Source: JAFGGG01 sp964634205
Lineage (GTDB): Bacteria; Spirochaetota; Spirochaetia; SZUA-6; RPPD01
DNA: 64,000 nt
NCBI GenBank assembly: GCA_964634205.1
Contig: CAZWKE010000009.1
Span: 29,276 to 93,275, forward strand
Reading direction: 5' to 3'
A model generated the notes under the pieces. It had not been told where the DNA came from. It was given only the letters and a program-made list of their open reading frames with translations, and searched no databases. Positions 52,312 to 61,437 of the stretch are shown here, one piece after another. The position numbers were made by a program, and so were the translations under genes. How positions within the stretch are numbered: position 1 is the stretch's first letter; each line of letters begins with the position of its first letter.

Positions 52312-53121
52312 ATGAAAAGAATATCTTTCATTCTTTTAATGGCCGTCTTGTCATTGCCGGTTATGGCAGAAAAACCTCTTTCTGCCGACCTCAGCGCGGA
52401 AATTGGATTTCTGGGAATCATAAAGCATGAAATCCAGGCCGGACCTTCCTCTAACAAAGGGGACGTCTTCAATTATCTGACACAGGGGAACCAGGATACG
52501 CTTTTTCCCTATTACCGGTTCCAGATTGATTTTGAGATTTACGGCAGACATCACGCCGTTCTGCTTTATCAGCCCCTGACTTTGCAAACCGAAGCGGCCA
52601 TAACAGAAAACTTTGAGTATAACGGGGATACCTACACAACGGCCGACGGCTTCCTGAATCTGACGTATGCCTTCGATTTCTGGCGGTTGACCTACCTCTA
52701 TGATATTATTGAACCGCCGGGGTACTTCCTCAGCGCCGGAATCGGTCTGCAGATCCGTAACGCGTCCATCCGGTTTGTCACCACGGAAAACGGAAAAGGG
52801 TCCGTGGAAGACAATATCGGTCCTGTGCCGATCCTGGCCGTAAGAACAGGGTATCGATGGGAAAACGGATACTATATCCTTCTTGACGCCAACGGGTTTT
52901 ACGCCACTAACGCCTTTCTCAACGGCGCGGAATATCCGTTCATGGGCTATATCTATGATATGTCCCTGCAGGGAGGCTACAGGTTTAATGAAACCGTATC
53001 CATATACCTCAACTTCCGTTTTCTCGGCGGCGGGGCCGACGGAACCAATAATGAAGATCAGTTCACCTATAATGATCTCCACACCTTCTCGGTAACGACC
53101 GGTTTCATTCTTCATTTATAG
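52312..53121 (+). CDS. Outer-membrane beta-barrel protein
   Basis: A 269-residue protein with a signal peptide (ISFILLMAVLSLPVMA) and a mature chain of alternating amphipathic strands ending in an aromatic/hydrophobic C-terminus (FSVTTGFILHL), as in 8- to 12-strand barrels. Aromatic girdle residues are frequent (YYRFQIDFEIYGRHHAVLLY, YEYPFMGYIYDMSLQGGYRF-like strands). The start follows AAAAAGGAGGACATT. The next gene starts 2 bp after the stop without its own ribosome site. Function unknown; a porin or surface barrel is the best guess. Confidence 0.8.
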   Translation: MKRISFILLMAVLSLPVMAEKPLSADLSAEIGFLGIIKHEIQAGPSSNKGDVFNYLTQGNQDTLFPYYRFQIDFEIYGRHHAVLLYQPLTLQTEAAITENFEYNGDTYTTADGFLNLTYAFDFWRLTYLYDIIEPPGYFLSAGIGLQIRNASIRFVTTENGKGSVEDNIGPVPILAVRTGYRWENGYYILLDANGFYATNAFLNGAEYPFMGYIYDMSLQGGYRFNETVSIYLNFRFLGGGADGTNNEDQFTYNDLHTFSVTTGFILHL

Positions 53122-53122
53122 T

Positions 53123-54976
53123 ATGAAGCAGAAAAAGAATTCAGAATTACATAAGGGAATCTCCCTCGTGGGAATTTTCTGCATCGCGTCCGGCGCGATG
53201 ATCAGTTCCGGGATATTCATCCTGCCGGGTCTTGCCTTCAGCATGACCGGTCCGTCAATTTTCATTTCCTATTTTTTGGCGGGGATTCTCGGACTGCTGG
53301 GAATCTTAAGCGTCGTGGAGCTGACAACGGCCATGCCCAAAGCGGGAGGCGACTACTATTTCATAAAAAAAACATTCGGCCCCCTCCTGGGGACATTTTC
53401 AGGCATATTCAGCTGGTTCGCCCTGTCTCTGAAAAGCGCGTTCGCCATTTTCGGTATTTCGGAAATACTGTATCTCTATTCCGGTATCAGCCCCATGATA
53501 ACAGGCCTGATCCTGACTGTTCTTTTCGTCATCATCAACAGCAAAGGCACAAAAGAAGCGGTTGTTTTCCAGATTATCCTGATCCTCGGACTCTTTCTGC
53601 TGATGATTATCTATGTGGTTTTCGGAATCAGGGCTGTCAACCCGGACCATTTTTCTCCGTTTCTCATGTCCGGAGTGAACGGTCTTCTCGGTACGACAAG
53701 TTTCGTCTTTATTTCATTCGGCGGACTGATCAATATCGCCAACCTGTCGGAAGAGGTGAAAAACCCCAAGCGCAACATCCCCCTGGGCATGATTCTTTCC
53801 GTAGCCGTGGTGACGGTCTTTTATACGCTCCTGACCTTTATCATGACGGGGACCCTCAGTCCGCAGGAATTCAGCAGTTCCCTGACTCCCGTGGCGGACT
53901 CCGCCAAAATTTTCCTGGGCACACCGGGGTATATCATCATCATCGCGGCTTCTCTTCTGGCTTTTCTCACAACAGCCAACGGAGGGATCATTTCCGCGTC
54001 CAGGTATCCTCTGGCGCTGGGACGGGACAGACTCCTGCCCAAACTGCTCAGCAGAGTGAACGGGAAACTGAATACTCCGATCATTGCCATAACAGCCACC
54101 GGAATTCTCATTTATCTGTCGCTGCTCTTTCCGCTGCAGGTCCTGGTAAAAGCGGCATCTACAGTCATTCTCGCCTCTTTTGTGCTGACCAATATTGCCG
54201 TTATTGTCCTGCGGGAAAGCAAACTGGTTAACTATCAACCCAGTTTCAAGGCTCCCCTCTATCCCTGGCTGCAGATTTTCAGTATCGCGGTTTTCATCTT
54301 TTTTATCATCGATCTCGGTTTTGAGGCGATAGAAATCAGTATCGGGCTGCTGGTCTTGAGTCTGCTCATGTATCTGCTTTTCGGCAGAAAGGTGAAGAAC
54401 AGGGAATCGGCACTGCTTCACCTGATGAAAAAAATAACCGACGAGCGCCTGACCCATCATCTTCTGGAAGATGAGCTTCTGGAAGTACTGGTTTCCCGAG
54501 ATGACATCGAACAGGACCATTTTGACGAACTGGTCAAGAATGCCGTTTTTTATGAAGCGGAACATCATATGGACTATAAAGATCTGCTGCAAGAGACCGC
54601 AGGACCCATAGCGGAAAAGACAGGAATAGACCCGAAGAAAATCATAAAGCTTTTTACCGACCGGCAGAAAAAGAGCAACACGGCTCTTTCCGATTTCCTG
54701 GCCATTCCCCATATCTTTGTCCACAGCAAAGTCCCCCTGTTCCTGACCATCGTCCGCTGCCGGGAGGGGATCAGGTTCACCAAGAAAGAAAACAATGTCA
54801 AAGCGGTGTTTCTGTTCGGGACCTCTGAAGACAAACGGGTCCTGCATCTCAAAACCCTGGCATCCATTGCCGTTCTGATCAATCTGAAGGGATTTGAGGA
54901 GAGCTGGATGAACGCCCGCAGCCAGGCGGAATTGAAGAATCTGATGATTATCAATAACCGGAAACGTTTTCTGTAA
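53123..54976 (+). CDS. APC-family amino-acid transporter with C-terminal EIIA domain
   Basis: A 617-residue fusion. Residues 1-415 are a 12-helix APC permease: GIFCIASGAMISSGIFILPG (substrate loop), AGGDYYFIKKTFGPLLGTFSG, SFVFISFGGLINIANLSEEV. Residues 430-610 match a PTS EIIA (fructose/Ntr) domain: LFTDRQKKSNTALSDFLAIP with candidate phospho-His530 in AIPHIFV, then FTKKENNVKAVFLFGTSEDK and LASIAVLINL. The permease would thus be gated by a phosphorylatable domain. It is translated directly after the beta-barrel gene. Confidence 0.88.
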   Translation: MKQKKNSELHKGISLVGIFCIASGAMISSGIFILPGLAFSMTGPSIFISYFLAGILGLLGILSVVELTTAMPKAGGDYYFIKKTFGPLLGTFSGIFSWFALSLKSAFAIFGISEILYLYSGISPMITGLILTVLFVIINSKGTKEAVVFQIILILGLFLLMIIYVVFGIRAVNPDHFSPFLMSGVNGLLGTTSFVFISFGGLINIANLSEEVKNPKRNIPLGMILSVAVVTVFYTLLTFIMTGTLSPQEFSSSLTPVADSAKIFLGTPGYIIIIAASLLAFLTTANGGIISASRYPLALGRDRLLPKLLSRVNGKLNTPIIAITATGILIYLSLLFPLQVLVKAASTVILASFVLTNIAVIVLRESKLVNYQPSFKAPLYPWLQIFSIAVFIFFIIDLGFEAIEISIGLLVLSLLMYLLFGRKVKNRESALLHLMKKITDERLTHHLLEDELLEVLVSRDDIEQDHFDELVKNAVFYEAEHHMDYKDLLQETAGPIAEKTGIDPKKIIKLFTDRQKKSNTALSDFLAIPHIFVHSKVPLFLTIVRCREGIRFTKKENNVKAVFLFGTSEDKRVLHLKTLASIAVLINLKGFEESWMNARSQAELKNLMIINNRKRFL

Positions 54977-55025
54977 TCTGCATTCAATCTCCTGAATACA
55001 CCGGCACATCATTATGCGCGGGCGG

Positions 55026-56087
55026 CTACCGATATACCTCAGCAACAGGATCCTTAAAACCGAATGCGTTCTGAATAGTATCGAACAAAAGGTACCGCCA
55101 CCAATTTTTTCGATGCGCTCTTAGAATCTCTTCATAACTGCCGAACGGGCCCTGAAGAATACCGTTATTGATAATGAAGTATTTCCCGTTTCTTTTAAAT
55201 ACACACACCGCGTGATTGTTCGGATCATTCAGGGAGATCTGGAGGGCCATAATGAGGGGAGAAAATCCGTTTTTCCGCAGAATATCAAACGCAAACGCGG
55301 CAAAATCACCGCAATTCCCCGATCGTTTCACAAACAACTCCTCCGGTTCTAAAGGGGCGTGCTCTTTGCCGTACATGCTGTCATAACATAAATTTTCCAC
55401 CATCCATTCGGAAAGTTTTTCCGGTGTGTTTAACGCCCGGATCGCTTCCCGATAGTTCGCCGGGTCTTGTCTGAGCGGCCGGGTAAGCGGAGCTTTTGAC
55501 AAAGAATAGTTCGCGCGAATAATCCAGTTTGTCAAATTTTTGTTCATTGGTAATGTCCAGGGAAGAGGTTGCCTGACATTGCCAATCGCGGTATGGTTCT
55601 TATTCCCGCCGCCTGAATACCCGATCATTATCCCGTTTTGATTGTCTGAAAAGGTAAAAATGAGTAGATAAAAATCATTTTCCACTGTGACATTTCCCAC
55701 AGATATTTTTACCCAGTTAAATTTATCAGGATAACAGTCTTGAATCGCCGAACCCTTGCCCGCATTCGGGAACATATCCGGATCAACTTCCATGCGCTTA
55801 ATGACACGGTATTGCGAGTCCAAGATAAATATTCTCGTCTTTTTGCTGTAATTTCCATAGGTACTGCAGTAAATAAAAACAGCATCAATCTGGATTCTTG
55901 TATCGATCGGTGAATAATGAACAAGATGTCCCATGGGGCCTAATGCCTGCGCGCCTTTCATGCCGCCGTTATCATAAAAAGTAACCGAGCCGGTTTCCCG
56001 GATTTCCGGAATAGTTTTTATGGACATACAGCCGCTGCTCAACAGAAGGACAACAATAATTATAAAAAAATACAGATTTTTTTTCAT
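55026..56087 (-). CDS. Transglutaminase-like lipoprotein
   Basis: A 353-residue lipoprotein (signal ending LLLSSGC). The N-terminal half is a beta-sandwich (RIQIDAVFIYCSTYGN, NDFYLLIFTFSDNQNGIMIGY). The C-terminal third is a transglutaminase-like cysteine-protease fold: Cys259 in KRSGNCGDFAAFAFDIL and His292 in DPNNHAVCVF. The third position, normally Asp, is Asn307 in KYFIINNG. Papain-like enzymes can use Asn, so activity is possible: amidase, protease or crosslinking at the cell surface. GAGGAGAAAGCTCAT precedes the ATG. Confidence 0.85.
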   Translation of the reverse strand: MKKNLYFFIIIVVLLLSSGCMSIKTIPEIRETGSVTFYDNGGMKGAQALGPMGHLVHYSPIDTRIQIDAVFIYCSTYGNYSKKTRIFILDSQYRVIKRMEVDPDMFPNAGKGSAIQDCYPDKFNWVKISVGNVTVENDFYLLIFTFSDNQNGIMIGYSGGGNKNHTAIGNVRQPLPWTLPMNKNLTNWIIRANYSLSKAPLTRPLRQDPANYREAIRALNTPEKLSEWMVENLCYDSMYGKEHAPLEPEELFVKRSGNCGDFAAFAFDILRKNGFSPLIMALQISLNDPNNHAVCVFKRNGKYFIINNGILQGPFGSYEEILRAHRKNWWRYLLFDTIQNAFGFKDPVAEVYR

Positions 56088-56222
56088 ATGAGCTTTCTCC
56101 TCATCGTATGAGATTTATCAAAAATAATACATAAGAGCTACGGATGAATATACGTAAATTTCAGTATTTTCAATGAAAACAACAACTCAGTATCAATACC
56201 GATAAAACCGGACTCTGCCTGC

Positions 56223-57149
56223 TTACTGATACCTTCGAATTATAGCGGCAAGCTGCATACGGTTTGAAACATCACATTTGGTAAAAATATTATATATATG
56301 AGTATTCACCGTTTTTACCGATATAAAAAGGGTTTCCGCGATATCCTGGCTGCTTGACCCGTCAAGCAGACAAAGGATAATTTCCTTTTCCCTTTTGGTG
56401 ATGCCGTACTCATTGATAAACGCAAATGGGAGAGCCGAGCCGGATACGCCTGACTGAGTGTTCATCACCCTCAGATTAATGAAAAGCACTGCCGCAAACC
56501 AGACAAAAACATATACCGGAAAATAAATATAACCGATGAACTGCATATCGGCCGGTATCGGCACTATTCTGCTCAAAAATACCGCGGGAATATACAGCCC
56601 CGTTGAGAGCAAATAAAAAATCATCCCCCTTTTTGAATGCTTTGCGGCGATCTGTTTCCATTGTACCAGGCTGTAGACAATAAAGAATACAAAAACAATA
56701 CAATAAAGAACGTAGGAGACAATGACACAATAATAAGAAATTATTGTGGCCGCGTGCTCTTGTCCCAGGATGGATAGAAATATTTGGTAACCGACCGCGG
56801 CGGCACCGAAAAAACCTACCGCCCCAAAGATGATCACCTTTATAGGTGTTTTTATTTTATGGTCGATCAGCTTCAGCAGAAAAACCGGGACAACGATCCC
56901 CTGAACAAGAATAAAAACAAATTGAATGTACGGCAGTACGCTTTCAAGAAAAATATATTTTGGGACAAAGACCGTGTAAAAAAAGCGAAACTGATGCAGC
57001 ACACAGGTCACAATAATAACACCGGCGTATAACAAGTAGTACAACATCCACGGGCTGCGGGATTTAAAATACAACAGTATCGATGAGACGAACGAAGCCC
57101 CCGCGACGAAAATAGATATGCCGGTAAACCAAAGAACCAGATCCTTCAT
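56223..57149 (-). CDS. Membrane-bound LuxR-type regulator
   Basis: A 308-residue protein with seven predicted membrane helices (residues 5-235; VLWFTGISIFVAGASFVSSILL through YIYFPVYVFVWFAAVLFINL). A cytoplasmic LuxR helix-turn-helix follows at 245-305 (YGITKREKEIILCLLDGSSS, ISVKTVNTHIYNIFTKCD). It probably reads a signal in or across the membrane and binds DNA directly. It is divergent from the C45-like lipoprotein gene (57301), its best candidate target; the 151-bp gap between them would hold both promoters. Confidence 0.9.
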   Translation of the reverse strand: MKDLVLWFTGISIFVAGASFVSSILLYFKSRSPWMLYYLLYAGVIIVTCVLHQFRFFYTVFVPKYIFLESVLPYIQFVFILVQGIVVPVFLLKLIDHKIKTPIKVIIFGAVGFFGAAAVGYQIFLSILGQEHAATIISYYCVIVSYVLYCIVFVFFIVYSLVQWKQIAAKHSKRGMIFYLLSTGLYIPAVFLSRIVPIPADMQFIGYIYFPVYVFVWFAAVLFINLRVMNTQSGVSGSALPFAFINEYGITKREKEIILCLLDGSSSQDIAETLFISVKTVNTHIYNIFTKCDVSNRMQLAAIIRRYQ

Positions 57150-57300
57150 AAGCGATTATTCCTAATTTTTACACTAAGTAATTTTCCTTATTTTACAATA
57201 ATACATAAGATCAGTATTTCTCTCTATATACCAATCCGGCCTGGAACAATAATTTTAAAGCACAAAAAAACTTTAGACAAGAGAGAAAGGAAAAAGAAAA

Positions 57301-58557
57301 ATGAAGAAACAATTTTTATTGTTGCTTATCACAGTATGCCTTGGCATGGTTACCGGGTGTATTTCTTTTTTTACCTATGATTTTGCGTCCGTGCTTCAGC
57401 AAACGAAAAAAGAACACGGCCTTCGTGTGATTAAATATGACGGGCAGTTGGCCGACTCAAAATCCATCCGGAAATATTCAATTAAAGGGACGTATTTTGA
57501 TCTGGGGTACCAACTCGGGCTGATCGCCAAAAAGACGATCATCGGTCCCAAGCGCCGTACACCGGAGAATCAGAAACTGAATAGGGAAATCGAACAGATG
57601 TATACAAAACTGTATCCCCGGTATCTTGAAGAAATTGCGGGAATTGCCAAAGCATATCATATGAAATTACAGGACATTGATCTTGTTGATATGGAATATG
57701 ATTTCTTTATCAACCTGGGCTGGATGGGCCTGGATTATGAGAACCGGAAGGCAAAAGCGTTTAAAGGTTTTAAGAGCGGCTGCAGTATAATTTCATACAA
57801 TATCAAGGAGAACGGTGTGAGCAGGCCGATTGTGGGCAGAAACTTCGGGTGGCGGCAGCCGAACGGATATTTTGTAAGAACAAATCTACAAGGGGTATAT
57901 AAATCAATCGGCATGACCATTATAAGCCTGAATCACTGGGTGATGGACGGTATTAACGAGAAGGGGTTGTTTATCGGGGTGATGTCATTGGTTGATGAGG
58001 TGTCCGGATACTTCGGTTATCAGCCGTATCCGGATACACCGGCAATAGACGCTCACCATATGATGCGGATTGTTCTGGATACCTGCGCCGATGTGCCTGA
58101 GGCCGTCCATTTCTTGAACCAGGTCCGACTCTGGTTTCCTGATGAAATGGGACATTTCTTAATCGCGGACGCGAAAGGTAATTCAGTGGTTGTTGAGGTA
58201 AACGCAAAGGGAAAAATATTGTACACCTATCCGGAAAAAAACTATTTGATTGCCACCAACACGGCTTATTATCCCGGCCCGATATATCTTCATGCCAGCG
58301 CGCGCTATAGTGTTGCCGATTATTTATTGCAGAAAAATCACATTCATTCAATGGCGGATTTATTCCAGGTAATGAAGACTATTAATCTGAGTAAAAATAA
58401 TCCCTACTATAATTTTGTTATGTACCGGGGATATGTACAGTACGCGGATTATGTGCAGGAATACTACCTGAGCATGTATGATCTGAAAGAGAGAAAACTT
58501 ATGCTCTATCTGTTGGAAAACGGGTTTAAAACACCGTATGAATTCGGTTTTGATTGA
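57301..58557 (+). CDS. C45/choloylglycine-hydrolase-like Ntn amidase lipoprotein
   Basis: A 418-residue lipoprotein (signal LLITVCLGMVTGC, Cys20). From residue 60 it matches the acyl-CoA:6-APA acyltransferase-like group of Ntn hydrolases. Cys161 in FKSGCSIISY is the nucleophile candidate, Arg180-Asn181 stand in IVGRNFGWR, then WVMDGINEKGLFIGVMSLVD and FLIADAKGNSVVVEV. A region of about 140 residues precedes the Cys, so processing would release a long pro-segment as in C45 enzymes. Likely an amide C-N hydrolase acting on acyl-amides or peptides outside the cell. A bidirectional terminator follows. Confidence 0.87.
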   Translation: MKKQFLLLLITVCLGMVTGCISFFTYDFASVLQQTKKEHGLRVIKYDGQLADSKSIRKYSIKGTYFDLGYQLGLIAKKTIIGPKRRTPENQKLNREIEQMYTKLYPRYLEEIAGIAKAYHMKLQDIDLVDMEYDFFINLGWMGLDYENRKAKAFKGFKSGCSIISYNIKENGVSRPIVGRNFGWRQPNGYFVRTNLQGVYKSIGMTIISLNHWVMDGINEKGLFIGVMSLVDEVSGYFGYQPYPDTPAIDAHHMMRIVLDTCADVPEAVHFLNQVRLWFPDEMGHFLIADAKGNSVVVEVNAKGKILYTYPEKNYLIATNTAYYPGPIYLHASARYSVADYLLQKNHIHSMADLFQVMKTINLSKNNPYYNFVMYRGYVQYADYVQEYYLSMYDLKERKLMLYLLENGFKTPYEFGFD

Positions 58558-58596
58558 CCCGGAATTGGAAACGAAGTAAAAAAATCTCATTTAAAA

Positions 58597-58656
58597 ATCG
58601 CGCCGCATGTTCCGCGGATAGCCCTAATCGGCAGGCCGCAGGGCGTCCGGCGCGAT
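58597..58656. terminator. Long bidirectional hairpin terminator
   Basis: ATCGCGCCG and CGGCGCGAT close a hairpin whose 42-nt interior carries further pairing (GCGG...CCGC). TTTTT follows on plus and on minus. It separates the convergent C45-like and GH16 genes. Confidence 0.8.
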
Positions 58657-58691
58657 GGTTTTTATTACCGGCTTTACTATGGCCGGTCCTT

Positions 58692-59489
58692 TTACTTTTT
58701 ATTATCCCTGGGAAAATCATTCGGAAAATCCTGCTTAACTGATTTGGTCAGCCTGAGGATCAGGTACCCGTCTTTTACAATAACATTTTCAGGAGCAAAA
58801 TCAACCATATTCTCTTCAAACGTCCAGTCGCCTTTCCCCCATCTTGTGGGATCAAATCTAGCGAAATTATCCGTCCAGTCCAAGGTAAAATCGCTTCCAC
58901 TGTTATCCGGTGTATATTTATAATATTTGATCCAGTTGACAATCTGGTAAAGGGGAAGTTCTTTTTTATTGAATTTCCCCGCCCACTTTTCGGCTGAGGA
59001 AATCCACAGGTTCATATGGTAGGTCAGGGGAATATCACGCAGCTTTTTTACCTGCCGGTTTTTCTCGGCGGTATCCTTTCTCAATAACTTTCCGTCAACA
59101 TACCAGGCGATATAATCAGGTGTCCATTCGATTGCGTACACATGGTATGCATCATCGATATTTTTCAGGGTTACGGTTTTTTTGGACATGATTCGTTTTG
59201 ATGATCTGCCGGTGATTATATTTGATAGAAATAAATTTTTTTCCCTGCCGACAATCTCAATATCGATTTCCCGCCATTTGCTTGCTAATTCCTTCCATGA
59301 CCGGTTAAAGATGTAAAAGGAAGAAACTACCCCGCTGCGGGAGACCATTTTCATCCTTATTTCAAATCTGCCGTAATGCACGGTGTTTAATGAGAATAGT
59401 TCCGCGCCCTTATACTCTTTTGGCGGGGCCGAAACGCAAGCCCAGAAGCACGACAAAAATAATACTATGAAATATTTTCTCTTCAGCAT
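58692..59489 (-). CDS. Circularly permuted GH16 beta-glucanase (lichenase type)
   Basis: A 265-residue secreted enzyme, signal peptide near residues 1-18 with possible lipobox. The catalytic motif E74-I-D76-I-E78 is intact. The chain order is permuted: the mature protein starts with the segment usually in the middle (YKGAELFSLNTVHYGRFEIR, GVVSSFYIFN), passes the active site, and ends with the segment that normally opens GH16 lichenases (FDPTRWGKGDWTFEENMVDF, NVIVKDGYLILRLT). Fibrobacter succinogenes 1,3-1,4-beta-glucanase is the known natural permutant and shares SDFTLDWTDNF and WGKGDWTF. Expected to cleave mixed-linkage glucans. 17 bp from the O-methyltransferase gene. Confidence 0.92.
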   Translation of the reverse strand: MLKRKYFIVLFLSCFWACVSAPPKEYKGAELFSLNTVHYGRFEIRMKMVSRSGVVSSFYIFNRSWKELASKWREIDIEIVGREKNLFLSNIITGRSSKRIMSKKTVTLKNIDDAYHVYAIEWTPDYIAWYVDGKLLRKDTAEKNRQVKKLRDIPLTYHMNLWISSAEKWAGKFNKKELPLYQIVNWIKYYKYTPDNSGSDFTLDWTDNFARFDPTRWGKGDWTFEENMVDFAPENVIVKDGYLILRLTKSVKQDFPNDFPRDNKK

Positions 59490-59506
59490 ATAATTTTCCT
59501 TTGCGG

Positions 59507-60097
59507 TTATTTCCTCCGACAGATAAACTCACCTTTACCGATCGGGACAACCACACTGTCAAAACGCTCATCCTTCTGCGCTTTTCCAATCATCGGCTTA
59601 ATGGTTTCAAAATGATTGATGGCATTGTCCGCAACCAGAATACCGCCTTTTACGAACTTATCAGCCATAATCTCCCAACAATCCAGGTACATTTCTTTCT
59701 CGCAGTCAAGAAAACAGAAGGCAACATTTTCAGTCTGCCTGATATTGACAAGCGCGTCGCCTTCGATAAGTTCGATAAAATCCTTGATTCCCGCTTTATC
59801 AAAGGTTTCTTTTGCCATTCTGATCTTGGGCTCCAACAGTTCAAACGTTTTCACTTTCACTCCCCGCTCCCTGGCCGCAAGGGAGAGCCACATGGTTGAG
59901 TAACCGGCGCTGGTGCCGATTTCAACCAGTTGGCCCGGCGGACAATTGGCGGCCAGTATTGAAAGGAACTTCCCTGTTTCGGGCGGTATCTGCCGCAGCC
60001 TTTCCATTCTTGTCGTACCGTCATCCCGGTCTTTTTTGTCCAAAGCTTCCAGGAAGGCCATTCGTTCCGCCATTGCGTTCGTTATTTCAGTAAACAT
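59507..60097 (-). CDS. SAM-dependent O-methyltransferase (family 3-like)
   Basis: A 196-residue class I methyltransferase. The start MFTEITNAMAERM follows AGGAG at 6 nt; a GTG 15 nt upstream is an alternative. Motif I is QLVEIGTSAGYSTMWLSLA, then KTFELLEPKIRMAKETFDKA, FIELIEGDALVNI, and metal-site-like FCFLDCEKEMYLDCWE and GGILVADNAINHF. These are the marks of the catechol/caffeoyl-CoA O-methyltransferase family. Substrate unknown. It is followed closely by the GH16 gene, perhaps in one transcript. Confidence 0.88.
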   Translation of the reverse strand: MFTEITNAMAERMAFLEALDKKDRDDGTTRMERLRQIPPETGKFLSILAANCPPGQLVEIGTSAGYSTMWLSLAARERGVKVKTFELLEPKIRMAKETFDKAGIKDFIELIEGDALVNIRQTENVAFCFLDCEKEMYLDCWEIMADKFVKGGILVADNAINHFETIKPMIGKAQKDERFDSVVVPIGKGEFICRRK

Positions 60098-60216
60098 CTT
60101 ATTCTCCTGCACTCATTAAGTTTTTTCATCTAATATATGCAGATAAGGAAAACTATGAAAAGCGCCATTGGGAATATAACAGATGAATCCAATTATGTCA
60201 TCTTTAAATGAAGCGG

Positions 60217-60510
60217 TTAAAGCGGAGATTGCGCCGATATGCCGACCTTCAGCTCTTTATTCAGCGCGTAGTTAAAATACCTGACCATTTTCCAATTCGA
60301 TTTGTCTTTTGAATAATGCAGGCACCAGTTATCCGCCTTGCGCACAACCTGCAGGTATATTTTGTTATCTGTTATTCTTTCCCCGTTACAGTCATCTGAA
60401 AAACCGTTCGTCACCACCGAGACAACCGACGGATAGCCCAGATCGGTATTCTCGAACGCGAATTTAATCCATTTGTCTTCACGTTCATAAATTATACCCT
60501 TCCGGCCATA
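60217..60510 (-). pseudogene. DUF1349-type lectin-like domain, fragment
   Basis: One frame without a start codon reads GIIYEREDKWIKFAFENTDL, PSVVSVVTNGFSDDCNG, then LQVVRKADNWCLHYSKDK and LKVGISAQSPL. This is the second half of a DUF1349 (concanavalin-A-like, YesU-type) protein, which normally has about 180-200 residues. The N-terminal half is lost and the frame is closed upstream by a stop. Such proteins accompany carbohydrate catabolism. Confidence 0.75.
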
Positions 60511-60894
60511 ATCATTGATTATAGGTAAGTAACAGATTACAGCATTTTAATCCGATATTTCTTTTTCATCAGATGTTAAAACTTGTATGTTTACCATCAG
60601 CATTATTATTCCCGCAATAAAAATAATTTCACTTGTCATCTTGTTGTTTTAGTTATCCTACAAGAAATATAATAAATAAAACCCCTCCTAATAACAATAC
60701 CAAGAGGCGGTGAAGCCCGAAGCGAAATAAAACATATACTTTCTTATTAAATTCATCCACTTTTTTATTAGATTCACTAAAATATTTTTCATTCTTTTTT
60801 ATAATAGGGATAATGCATCATCTGTAATTAATATACCGCCGGAATTCAATACTTCTACTATAATAACATTTATTCCTTTTGCATAATTGTTTTA

Positions 60895-61085
60895 TTACTT
60901 CCAACCTAATTGCTCGATTATCCCAATGACCTTATCATGCCAAAACTTTTCTCCATCTTTTATACGGTAGTAAAAATCATGAAAGCCATCGGGATACGAA
61001 TAAACAGTAACGTTATTTACGGCTTTAATCATCCCATCCGCAAACTTCCGTATATATTTATAAGGAAGTAACTCATCAGCAATCG
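60895..61085 (-). pseudogene. Esterase-like alpha/beta hydrolase, C-terminal fragment
   Basis: About 62 codons ending in TAA read LLPYKYIRKFADGMIKAVNN, VTVYSYPDGFHDFYYRIKDG, FWHDKVIGIIEQLGWK. The YPDGFHDFY segment with its His is the usual end of the acetyl-esterase/lipase branch of alpha/beta hydrolases. Everything before it is missing. The 350 bp on its left (60541-60894) are AT-rich and show no gene. Confidence 0.6.
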
Positions 61086-61270
61086 CCGTTGTTCAAGCAC
61101 AAGCAGTATTGCAGCCGCGGTTGCCGCATGAAGCGCGGTGTTTTACGCAAAGGCGAGCGGCGCCGAAAGCGCCAGACCGTTTCTGTATGAAGGCGGCGCT
61201 GCGTTCTTATGCACAGCCATCGTTGCCTCTATCCACCCCTCATTGGAGTATATACAATTTTGTCCATATC
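61086..61270. other. GC-rich segment of unknown origin
   Basis: A block of about 150 bp, clearly richer in G+C than the flanks, with a short hairpin GGCGC-CGAAA-GCGCC. It has sharp edges against AT-rich sequence on both sides and sits between two gene fragments. An open frame of 69 codons crosses it but shows no protein character. It may be an inserted repeat element; no second copy was seen in the window. Confidence 0.4.
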
Positions 61271-61272
61271 TT

Positions 61273-61322
61273 TTTCTATGATTATCTTTACCCCTTTTTG
61301 TGCGAATTCATAGTATAATTCA
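61273..61322 (-). pseudogene. Very short VOC gene fragment
   Basis: The minus-strand translation DELYYEFAQKGVKII matches residues of the intact VOC protein at 46788-47207 (DELYNEFAQKGVKII), and the DNA is similar over about 50 bp. Nothing else of the gene remains. From 61323 to 61437 the sequence holds an inverted repeat CGCCGGGTG / CACCCGGCG (61393-61437) next to the GH43 stop. Confidence 0.6.
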
Positions 61323-61437
61323 TCCTCCATCATTATTGTTATTGAGGGTGACGTTTCCTCGTACCCCCGAATCGAAAACCGGATCTACTTTCGCCGGGTG
61401 GCGCGGTTTATTTCAGGGGCGGGTAAAACACCCGGCG

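Noticed and set aside
52236..52472. N-terminal half of the frame containing the VOC fragment
   Set aside because: It is antisense to the beta-barrel gene and has no VOC similarity; only 51975-52235 is genuine gene remnant.
61086..61270. Possible integron recombination site (attC)
   Set aside because: The hairpin-forming GC-rich block lacks paired GTTRRRY / RYYYAAC core sites.
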